This document shows positions 33,246 to 40,045 of a stretch of 40,045 nucleotides of DNA, piece after piece. Position numbers and translations under genes: made by a program. A model generated the notes under the pieces. It did not search any database and had not been told where the DNA came from. It saw only the letters and a list, made by a program, of their open reading frames with translations. The DNA lies in contig QULQ01000021.1 of assembly GCA_003490145.1 (NCBI GenBank), forward strand, positions 691-40,735, given 5' to 3'. Numbering within the stretch: position 1 is the first letter of the stretch; each line of letters starts with the position of its first letter. Source of the stretch: Lachnospiraceae bacterium OM04-12BH. GTDB taxonomy: Bacteria; Bacillota; Clostridia; Lachnospirales; Lachnospiraceae.

Positions 33246-34556
33246 ATGAAAAGGAAAAAAATAACCGCATTATTTGCAGTTTTAGCAATGACTGCAAGTT
33301 TGGTCGCAGGATGTGGATCATCAGGAAATACTGGAGATTCCGCGGCATCAGTTGATGAGGGAACAACAGCAGGTGAAGAAGCATCGGTTAATGAAGGAAG
33401 TGAAGAGGAGCCTGCTCCGGAAACAGAATCTTCTGGTGATGCAGAGGCAGTAACAATCTGGTATTATTGGGAGACGGAAGGTCATCAGGTTGCATTGGAT
33501 CAGGTCATCCAGGAGTATAATGCATCACAGGGCAATTATGAAGTTACGGCTAAGTATGTGCCATTTGCAGATTTTAAGAAACAGTTATCCATTGGCGCAT
33601 CAGCTGACGAACTGCCGGATATTGCCATTTTGGATTCACCGGATCATGCATCTTATGTGGAAATGGGAATTTTTGAAGATATAACCGGAAAATTTGATGT
33701 TGGAAATTATTATGAAGGAACCGTAAACTCCTGTACAGTAGATGGAAAATTATATGGCGTGCCGTTTGGGGTAAATTGTCTGGCTCTGTATTATAATGAG
33801 GATATGCTGAGCGAGGCAGGCTGTGAAGTTCCAACTACATGGGATGAATTAATGGCTACAGCAAAGGCACTGACAACTGACAGCGTTACAGGACTTGCTC
33901 TTTGCAGTGTACAGAATGAAGAAGGAACATTCAACTTTGTTCCATGGCTTTGGTCAACAGGAGCTACTTCTTATGACATAAATAATGAAAATGGTATCAG
34001 AGCTTTATCATTTATTCAGAGTTTGATCAATGAAGGAGTTATGAGTAAAGAATGTATTAACTGGACGCAGGGTGATGTTATGAACCAGTTTATTGCAGGT
34101 AATGTGGCAATGATGGAGAATGGGCCATGGCAGATTCCTACTATGCAGTCAGAGGCTCCTGATCTGAACTGGAAAGTAACCCTGATTCCGAAGGATACTG
34201 ACTATTCTTCTGTACTTGGAGGAGAGAACTATGCAGTGATCAATGGTGGAAACGTAGAAGGTGCCTTAGATTTCCTGACTTATGCGACATCTGAAGAGAA
34301 GGTTAAATTCATGATGGATAAATTTGGGTATATCTCTGCGGATAAGACGATTGCAGAGAATCAGTTTGAAGCAGATTCTCCTTATCAGCCATTTGTTGAA
34401 GAACTGAATTACGCAATGCCCAGAGGCCCGCTGGCTGAATGGCCGAGTGTATCTGATGCGATTTCACTGGCATTCAATCAGGTGATCACAGGAACGGCAA
34501 CACCGGAAGATGCGGCAGCGCAGGCACAGGCAACAATTGATGGTATTGTAAAATAA
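33246..34556 (+). CDS. Sugar ABC transporter substrate-binding lipoprotein
   Basis: A 436-residue secreted lipoprotein with signal peptide (MKRKKITALFAVLAMTASLV, lipobox Cys at 23), an acidic linker (about 30-65) and a solute-binding family 1 fold: AVTIWYYWETEGHQVALDQV, NEDMLSEAGCEVPTTWDEL, FIAGNVAMMENGPWQIPTMQ. Such proteins capture mono- or oligosaccharides for import. The start follows AAGGAGGAAAG. It is encoded behind the YesMN-like pair; a hairpin terminator or attenuator lies between it and the permeases, which would give more binding protein than permease. Confidence 0.95.
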   Translation: MKRKKITALFAVLAMTASLVAGCGSSGNTGDSAASVDEGTTAGEEASVNEGSEEEPAPETESSGDAEAVTIWYYWETEGHQVALDQVIQEYNASQGNYEVTAKYVPFADFKKQLSIGASADELPDIAILDSPDHASYVEMGIFEDITGKFDVGNYYEGTVNSCTVDGKLYGVPFGVNCLALYYNEDMLSEAGCEVPTTWDELMATAKALTTDSVTGLALCSVQNEEGTFNFVPWLWSTGATSYDINNENGIRALSFIQSLINEGVMSKECINWTQGDVMNQFIAGNVAMMENGPWQIPTMQSEAPDLNWKVTLIPKDTDYSSVLGGENYAVINGGNVEGALDFLTYATSEEKVKFMMDKFGYISADKTIAENQFEADSPYQPFVEELNYAMPRGPLAEWPSVSDAISLAFNQVITGTATPEDAAAQAQATIDGIVK

Positions 34557-34565
34557 AAATGGGAG

Positions 34566-34617
34566 ATAGCTGCCACGCAGAGGGTTACACATTATATTCT
34601 GTGTGGCGGCTATTTTT
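34566..34617 (+). terminator. Intra-operon terminator/attenuator
   Basis: ATAGC-T-GCCAC (34566-34576) pairs with GTGGC-G-GCTAT (34603-34613), followed by TTTTT. It separates the binding protein from the permeases and probably lowers downstream expression. Confidence 0.7.
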
Positions 34618-34640
34618 ATACTCTAAAGGAAGGTGCTTTC

Positions 34641-35540
34641 ATGAAGAAAATTAAGAAGATGTTCCGGTATGAAAATGTAGGGATACTGTTTGTTTTTCCG
34701 GCTTTTCTGTATATGTTGGTTTTTGTTGGTTATCCAATCATACGCAATATCATTCTGAGTTTTCAGGATGTAGGTGCAGGTAATCTTGTCCGGGGAACAA
34801 AGAATTTTATCATGTTTGATAATTACTTAGAGCTTTTTAAAGACAGTGTTTTTAAGACTTCTTTATCCAATACACTGAAATATACGATCCTGTGTCTGAT
34901 TTTTCAGTTTATGATCGGGTTTCTCCTTGCACTTTTCTTTAACCAGAGATTTACGCTGGCCAAACCGATCAGGGGAATCTTACTTGTGCCATGGATGATA
35001 CCGGTTACGGTTACAGCATTAATGTTTAAACTTTTGTTTGCAACTGACATTGGCGTTATCAATTTTATTTTGAGAAGCCTTCATTTGATTAATAAAAATA
35101 TTGAATGGCTGACCACTCCGGGAACGGCAATGTTTGCTTTGATCTGTGCGAATGTGTGGATTGGAATTCCGTTTAATATGATACTGATTTCAACCGGTCT
35201 CACAACAATTCCGAAAGAACTGTATGAGAGCGCATCTATTGATGGTGCCAATAAGGTGCAGACGTTCTTTAACATCACGCTCCCGTTATTAAAGCCAACG
35301 ATTGAATCAGTGCTGATTCTTGGCTTTATTTATACTTTTAAAGTATATGATCTGGTATATGTTATGACAAGCGGAGGCCCGGTTAATTCAACTCATATGT
35401 TATCGACTTATTCTTATAAGCTGTCGTTTGAAATGTTTAAGTACAGTAAGGGATCTGCTGTTGCCAATGTCCTGCTGGCAATCCTGCTGGTAGTTGGTAT
35501 TTTCTATATTAAAGTCACAACAAGCGGGGAGGAAGAATGA
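34641..35540 (+). CDS. Sugar ABC transporter permease (MalF/UgpA type)
   Basis: A 299-residue inner-membrane permease with six predicted membrane segments, periplasmic loop after the first, and the EAA motif ELYESASIDGANKVQTFFNI with LPLLKP behind it, where the ATPase docks. The start follows AAAGGAAGGTGCT. It overlaps the next permease by four bases (ATGA). Together they form the transmembrane channel for the sugar captured by the lipoprotein. Confidence 0.95.
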   Translation: MKKIKKMFRYENVGILFVFPAFLYMLVFVGYPIIRNIILSFQDVGAGNLVRGTKNFIMFDNYLELFKDSVFKTSLSNTLKYTILCLIFQFMIGFLLALFFNQRFTLAKPIRGILLVPWMIPVTVTALMFKLLFATDIGVINFILRSLHLINKNIEWLTTPGTAMFALICANVWIGIPFNMILISTGLTTIPKELYESASIDGANKVQTFFNITLPLLKPTIESVLILGFIYTFKVYDLVYVMTSGGPVNSTHMLSTYSYKLSFEMFKYSKGSAVANVLLAILLVVGIFYIKVTTSGEEE

Positions 35541-36388
35541 TGGATGAGGAAAAGAGATTAACAAGAAGAAAGAATATTCTGCTTAGTGTTGTTTCGGTAG
35601 TGATCTTATGTATTCTTCTGTTTCCGCTTTATTGGGCGCTTATTACTTCTCTGAAAACAGAACAGGAAATATTCCAGAATCCGCCGACCTTCTATCCGCA
35701 TGTCCTTAATTCAAAATCTTATGCGGCACAGGTGGAAACCGGTGATTTTAATATGTTCCGTTCCTTTGCGAACAGTTTCCTGATATCGGTCTGGGCTACT
35801 GTGATTGCAGTTTTGCTGGCTGTGCCGGCTTCTTATGGAATTGCGAAGTATCACTTCAAGGGAAGAAAAATCATGCTGTTGTCATTTTTGGTCACACAGA
35901 TGCTTCCGGTATCAGTACTCCTGACACCCATGTTTATTATGTTTAAAAATATGCATGTATATAATACATGGGTTGCGGCTGTACTGGCGGATGCAACAAT
36001 AGGAATCCCTTTCTCGGTTTTGATATTGAAGAATTATTTTTCATCTATACCGAAGGATTTGGAGGAAGCGGCTTATCTGGATGGATGTAATAAATTTACC
36101 GCTTTTATCAGGATATTAATTCCGATTGCAAAACCGGGGGTTATGGTCTGTGCGATTTTTTCCTTCCTTTATGCATGGGGGGATCTTGCATATGGAATGA
36201 CATTTATTTTAGATCAGGAAAAACGTCCGATTACAGCTGGGATATTTAACTTTATGGGACAATATGGAACGAAATGGAGTTATCTGACGGCTTTTGCAGT
36301 AGTGACCATTATTCCGGTGGCATTGATATTCATTTTTATGCAGAAGTATATTGTAAGTGGTATGACAAGTGGGGCAGTCAAAGGATAA
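35537..36388 (+). CDS. Sugar ABC transporter permease (MalG/UgpE type)
   Basis: A 283-residue permease with six membrane segments. The EAA loop reads DLEEAAYLDGCNKFTAFIRI, followed by LIPIAKPGV. The start overlaps the preceding stop. No ATP-binding subunit is encoded nearby, so an orphan ATPase such as MsmX probably energises the transporter; that is usual for carbohydrate systems of this type in Firmicutes. The glycosidase gene follows after 21 bases. Confidence 0.95.
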   Translation: MMDEEKRLTRRKNILLSVVSVVILCILLFPLYWALITSLKTEQEIFQNPPTFYPHVLNSKSYAAQVETGDFNMFRSFANSFLISVWATVIAVLLAVPASYGIAKYHFKGRKIMLLSFLVTQMLPVSVLLTPMFIMFKNMHVYNTWVAAVLADATIGIPFSVLILKNYFSSIPKDLEEAAYLDGCNKFTAFIRILIPIAKPGVMVCAIFSFLYAWGDLAYGMTFILDQEKRPITAGIFNFMGQYGTKWSYLTAFAVVTIIPVALIFIFMQKYIVSGMTSGAVKG

Positions 36389-36409
36389 TATTTGATTGGA
36401 GGATGAGAT

Positions 36410-38476
36410 ATGCTGGATTTAAAAAAAGAAAAATTGATTTTTCATTATGATACGGAAGAAGTGTGGATAGAACCATGGGGAGAGAATGCGCTTCGGGTTC
36501 GTGCCACAAAAGAGCATAAAATGCCGGAAGAAAATTGGGCATTGCATGAGCGGGGAAATGTTGACTGTGAAATTGTATATACAGAGCAGGGAGCCAGGAT
36601 TATCAATGGTAAAATATACGCTGAAATAACAAAGCTTGGAAAAATCATGATTTATAACTCGGACGGTAAACTGCTTTTAGAAGAATATTGCAGAAACCGG
36701 AGAGATATTCTGGATAGAAAATGTAGTGCAATTGAAGTGGAGGCACGAGAGTTTAAGCCAATACTGGGAGGAGATTATCATCTGACTATGAGATTTGAAT
36801 CCGTGGACAGGGATGAAAGGATTTACGGAATGGGGCAGTATCAGCAGCCTTATCTGAATCTGAAAGGTTTAGACTTAGAATTGGCACATCGTAACTCACA
36901 GGCAAGTGTACCTTTTGCCATTTCGTCTTTGGGATATGGATTTTTATGGAATAATCCGGGTGTGGGGCGCGCGGTGTTTGGAAAGAATATCATGAGTTTT
37001 GAAGCATATTCTACCAAAGTTTTGGATTATTGGGTAGTGGCGGGAGATACGCCTGCAGAAATTGAAGAGGCATATGCGGCAGTGGCTGGAAAAGTTCCTA
37101 TGATGCCGGAATATGGGCTGGGTTTCTGGCAGTGTAAACTCCGTTATCAGACACAGGAAGAACTTCTGGAAGTGGCGAGAGAATACAAGAGAAGGAATCT
37201 GCCGATTGACCTGATTGTTATTGATTTCTTTCACTGGCCGAAGCAGGGAGAATGGAAATTTGATCCGGTATATTGGCCTGAACCTGATGCCATGGTTCGG
37301 GAGCTGCAGGAGATGGGGATTGAATTAATGGTATCTGTCTGGCCGACAGTGGATAAAACCTGTGAGAATTATGAGGAAATGCTGGAAAAAGGATTTTTGA
37401 TCAGTACGGAGCGAGGATTTCGTGTAGGGCTGGATTTTCAAGGTGCCACGATCCATTTTGACGCGACGAATCCGGGAGCAAGAGAATACGTCTGGGGCAA
37501 AGCGAAACAGAATTATTATGAGAAAGGGATCAAAGTATTCTGGCTGGATGAGGCAGAACCTGAATATACGGTATATGATTTTGATAATTACCGCTATCAT
37601 ATGGGTACAAACCTTCAGATTGGAAATATTTATCCGGTTGACTATGCAAGAACTTTTTATGAAGGAATGGAAAGAGAAGGACAGAAGAATATTGTGAACC
37701 TTCTTCGGTGCGCATGGGCAGGCAGTCAGAGGTATGGGGCGCTTGTCTGGTCAGGAGATATTGCATCAAGTTTTGAAAGCATGAGGAATCAGCTTGCAGC
37801 AGGGCTGAATATGGGAATTGCAGGCATTCCATGGTGGACAACAGATATAGGGGGATTCCATGGTGGAAATCCGGATGACCCGAAGTTCAGAGAACTTTTT
37901 GCGCGTTGGTTTGAGTGGGGAACTTTTTGTCCGGTCATGCGTCTTCATGGTGACAGAGAACCAAGACAACCGCAATATGGAACCACAGGAGGAGCAACTT
38001 GCTGCTCCGGTGCGGCGAATGAAGTATGGAGTTATGGAGAAGAAGTTTATGGCATCTGTAAAAAATATATGGAATTAAGGGAGCAGATGAGGCCATATAC
38101 AAGAAGGATCATGGAAGAAGCGCATAGAAAGGGAACTCCGGTTATGCGGACACTTTTCTATATGTGCCCGGATGATTCGGTCTGCTGGGAAACAGAAGAC
38201 GAATATTTTTACGGACCGGATGTACTGGTGGCTCCGGTTCTTTATGCCGGACAGCGCAGCCGCACTGTTTATCTTCCAAAAGAGGAACGCTGGATTGACT
38301 ATACAACCGGAAAGGAGTATGAAGGAGGACAAACGATAAAAGTAGATGCACCGTTAAATACTATTCCTGTGTTTATTAAAAAATATGGTGTGATTTATGC
38401 AGATCAACATTATCCTACTATGACGCTCGAGGATATTAAGGTACTTCCTGTGGCTAGCATAGCAGATAAGGATTGA
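36410..38476 (+). CDS. Glycoside hydrolase family 31 enzyme (alpha-xylosidase or alpha-glucosidase type)
   Basis: A 688-residue cytosolic enzyme without signal peptide. It has an N-terminal beta-sandwich, then the TIM barrel with LPIDLIVIDFFHWPKQGEWK, nucleophile D380 in KVFWLDEAEPE and acid/base D450 in VWSGDIASSFESM, then substrate loop CPVMRLHGDREPRQPQ. The GH31 family releases terminal alpha-linked glucose or xylose; the FFHWPKQGEWKFDP pattern is seen mostly in alpha-xylosidase-like members, but the specificity is not settled. The sugar should be imported by the adjacent transporter and cut inside the cell. It starts behind TTGGAGGATGAGAT, the last gene of the sugar locus. Confidence 0.93.
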   Translation: MLDLKKEKLIFHYDTEEVWIEPWGENALRVRATKEHKMPEENWALHERGNVDCEIVYTEQGARIINGKIYAEITKLGKIMIYNSDGKLLLEEYCRNRRDILDRKCSAIEVEAREFKPILGGDYHLTMRFESVDRDERIYGMGQYQQPYLNLKGLDLELAHRNSQASVPFAISSLGYGFLWNNPGVGRAVFGKNIMSFEAYSTKVLDYWVVAGDTPAEIEEAYAAVAGKVPMMPEYGLGFWQCKLRYQTQEELLEVAREYKRRNLPIDLIVIDFFHWPKQGEWKFDPVYWPEPDAMVRELQEMGIELMVSVWPTVDKTCENYEEMLEKGFLISTERGFRVGLDFQGATIHFDATNPGAREYVWGKAKQNYYEKGIKVFWLDEAEPEYTVYDFDNYRYHMGTNLQIGNIYPVDYARTFYEGMEREGQKNIVNLLRCAWAGSQRYGALVWSGDIASSFESMRNQLAAGLNMGIAGIPWWTTDIGGFHGGNPDDPKFRELFARWFEWGTFCPVMRLHGDREPRQPQYGTTGGATCCSGAANEVWSYGEEVYGICKKYMELREQMRPYTRRIMEEAHRKGTPVMRTLFYMCPDDSVCWETEDEYFYGPDVLVAPVLYAGQRSRTVYLPKEERWIDYTTGKEYEGGQTIKVDAPLNTIPVFIKKYGVIYADQHYPTMTLEDIKVLPVASIADKD

Positions 38477-38592
38477 GTGAGAAGAAAGCGCAGGCTTCAC
38501 AGGGCGAGCAGGGGCGTAAGGCGATCAATCGCCAGAAAGCAGAGGCAAGATAACTTCATTTCGGGACGAAAGTTGCACCATGGAGAAATAAT

Positions 38593-38628
38593 TTGATTTT
38601 TGAGGGTAGAGTTACCCTTAAAAATCAA
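38593..38628. promoter_or_regulatory. Upstream dyad operator of the AAA ATPase gene
   Basis: TTGATTTTTGAGGGTA (38593-38608) is an inverted copy, with one or two mismatches, of TTACCCTTAAAAATCAA (38612-38628). The right half recurs exactly in the second site (38685-38701). Confidence 0.7.
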
Positions 38629-38635
38629 AATTCTA

Positions 38636-38664
38636 TGGAAAAATTTTTGTATGCATGGTATAAT
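38636..38664 (+). promoter_or_regulatory. Promoter of the AAA ATPase gene
   Basis: Extended -10 TGGTATAAT (TATAAT 38659-38664) with TGGAAA (38636-38641) 17 bases upstream. One operator copy lies on each side. Confidence 0.65.
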
Positions 38665-38674
38665 TTTGACAAAA

Positions 38675-38701
38675 AAGGGTAACATTACCCTTAAAAATCA
38701 A
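38675..38701. promoter_or_regulatory. Downstream dyad operator of the AAA ATPase gene
   Basis: AAGGGTAACATTACCCTT (38675-38692) is a perfect inverted repeat with two central bases; AAAAATCAA follows as in the upstream copy. It begins a few bases after the predicted transcription start (about 38671), so it would also fold in the mRNA leader. Confidence 0.7.
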
Positions 38702-38718
38702 TGAAAGAGGTTTTGCAC

Positions 38719-39972
38719 ATGGAGATTAAGAGAGATAGATATTTAAAAGCCTTAAAAGTACGCATGCATAACGGGATGATCAAAGTAATAACCGGCATTC
38801 GGCGTTGTGGAAAATCTTACATGATATTTCACATTTTCAAGAATTTTTTGCTGGAAAGCGGTGTGGCAGAGGATCACATTATTACCATAGAGCTTGATCA
38901 GAGAAAAAACAAGGAATTAAGAAATCCAGATCATATTCTTGACTATATTGATGAGCGGATCAAGGATTCTGAACAGTATTATATCTTGTTAGATGAAGTA
39001 CAGATGTTGGAGGACTTTGAAGAGGTTCTAAATTCATTGCTGCATATTGGAAATGTAGATGTTTATGTGACGGGAAGCAATTCTAAGTTTTTATCAAAAG
39101 ATATTATTACAGAGTTCAGAGGTCGTGGTGATGAGATCCATATCTATCCACTTTCCTTTAAGGAGTTTATGGAAGCGTATGACGGAGACCAGTACAAAGG
39201 ATGGGCAGATTATGTTACCTATGGAGGACTTCCGCTTACCGTTACGATGCAGACAGAGGAACAGAAAATACAGTATTTGAGTACGCTGTTTGATGAGACC
39301 TATATTAAAGATATTGTAGAACGCAACCGGATTGACCGCATTCAGGAGTTAAACGATCTGATTAATGTACTTGCATCCTCTATTGGTGCATTGACCAATC
39401 CGACAAAAATAGAAGGTACGTTCAGAAGCGTGATCCAGTCCAACATTAGTGTCAATACGATCAGGCAGTATATTGAATACCTGAAGGATGCGTTTGTGAT
39501 AACGGAAGCTCAGCGCTTCGATGTAAAAGGACGAAAATATATTGGTACTCCTGTGAAATATTATTTTGAAGATGTGGGACTAAGAAATGCAAGATTAGGT
39601 TTTAGACAGGTGGAAGAAACACATTTGATGGAGAACATAATCTATAACGAACTTAGAATGCGTGGCTTTAAGGTGGATGTTGGAGTAGTCCAAAAGAGAG
39701 AACGAGATGCGGAAGGAGTAACTGCAAAGAAACAGCTTGAAGTTGATTTTGTAGCGACCTTGGGAAGTAAAAAGTATTATATCCAGTCTGCTTATAGCCT
39801 GCCTGACGCAGAGAAGATAAAGCAGGAGAAAGCCTCTCTTATTAGCATCAACGATTCCTTTAAAAAGATAATCATTGTTAAAGACGTTATAAACGTAAGA
39901 CATGATGAAGATGGCGTGGAATATATCAATATATATGACTTCCTTTTACAGGAAAACAGCCTAGAGTTGTAA
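38719..39972 (+). CDS. AAA ATPase with DUF4143 domain
   Basis: A 417-residue cytosolic protein. The start is ATG 38719 (MEIKRDRYLKALKVR), behind GAAAGAGG; an in-frame ATG at 38701 sits on the operator. Walker A GIRRCGKS (26-33), Walker B YYILLDEVQML (D92, E93), sensor-type TGSNSKFLSKD, and an arginine-rich region RGRGDEIHIYPLSFKEFMEA match AAA_14 ATPases. The C-terminal half (DVGLRNARLGFR and LEVDFVATLGSKKYYIQSAY) is the DUF4143 part, with a PD-(D/E)xK-like strand order (EVDFV and YYIQ) of uncertain activity. The family is common in gut bacteria and archaea, function unclear. Its regulatory region is elaborate (see the dyad sites). Confidence 0.93.
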   Translation: MEIKRDRYLKALKVRMHNGMIKVITGIRRCGKSYMIFHIFKNFLLESGVAEDHIITIELDQRKNKELRNPDHILDYIDERIKDSEQYYILLDEVQMLEDFEEVLNSLLHIGNVDVYVTGSNSKFLSKDIITEFRGRGDEIHIYPLSFKEFMEAYDGDQYKGWADYVTYGGLPLTVTMQTEEQKIQYLSTLFDETYIKDIVERNRIDRIQELNDLINVLASSIGALTNPTKIEGTFRSVIQSNISVNTIRQYIEYLKDAFVITEAQRFDVKGRKYIGTPVKYYFEDVGLRNARLGFRQVEETHLMENIIYNELRMRGFKVDVGVVQKRERDAEGVTAKKQLEVDFVATLGSKKYYIQSAYSLPDAEKIKQEKASLISINDSFKKIIIVKDVINVRHDEDGVEYINIYDFLLQENSLEL

Positions 39973-40045
39973 TAAAAAATAAATAATGGAGTCTGTGATA
40001 CTTTTTCTGTAAAATAATCTAGGCAAGGTCCTTCTATGATAAAAT

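Overview
The window looks like chromosome from a gut-type Clostridia bacterium, most probably Lachnospiraceae (Blautia/Ruminococcus-like). This is inference from gene content and style: ATP-dependent PEP carboxykinase beside class II fructose-bisphosphate aldolase, a CIRCE-controlled groES-groEL pair, a long bifunctional Rel enzyme, a glmS ribozyme upstream of glmS, HemZ, strong AGGAGG-type ribosome binding sites and many TTGACA/TATAAT promoters with 17-base spacing. No rRNA, tRNA or CRISPR array was found.

Layout. 1-613: the 5' part of a transposase-associated HTH gene, its promoter, and a 96-base block of three contiguous 32-base repeats. 614-5299: an acyltransferase that appears to lack its first membrane segment, then five small genes of unknown role. 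Two are a long coiled-coil protein and a membrane protein with a zinc ribbon; the other three share a helical module. 5358-8314: fba and pckA, convergent, each with its own terminator. 8357-13046: an alpha/beta hydrolase, then a zone of gene decay (nagA, nagB and a two-component system all carry internal deletions), with an intact HD-GYP protein, a small Cys-rich protein and a GNAT acetyltransferase set among them. 13150-15507: an ACT-domain protein and a KdpDE-like two-component system whose predicted transcript starts at the kinase's first ATG. 15649-18860: a hydrophilic protein, a membrane-anchored HExxH protein, a GAF-GGDEF protein with a degenerate active site, a short MGMT-family protein and a small membrane protein. 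18969-25360: groESL, rel, a metallo-beta-lactamase-fold hydrolase and a DUF3048 lipoprotein. 25366-29098: the glmS ribozyme, glmS and hemZ. 29099-29783 has no intact gene but holds a broken spoVG-like relic and two hairpins. 29784-38476: a sugar-uptake locus (YesM/YesN-type sensor and regulator, binding lipoprotein, two permeases, GH31 glycosidase) without its own ATPase. 38593-39972: an AAA ATPase (DUF4143 type) whose promoter is bracketed by two near-identical dyad operators. 39973-40045 shows nothing recognisable.

How the parts fit: fba, pckA, glmS and the broken nag genes belong to central carbon and amino-sugar metabolism. If nagA and nagB are really broken, this locus can make glucosamine-6-phosphate (glmS, under ribozyme feedback) but cannot degrade it. 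The GGDEF-like and HD-GYP proteins hint at c-di-GMP signalling, but the GGDEF protein is unlikely to make the signal. The sugar locus reads as a sensor-regulator pair controlling import and intracellular cleavage of an alpha-linked glycoside, with import energised by a shared ATPase encoded elsewhere.

Best leads for something undescribed: the three-paralog helical cluster (3302-5299), the dual-dyad promoter of the AAA ATPase (38593-38701), the 32-base phased repeats (284-379) and the run of internally deleted genes (9414-12291). The last could be real genome decay or collapsed assembly gaps.
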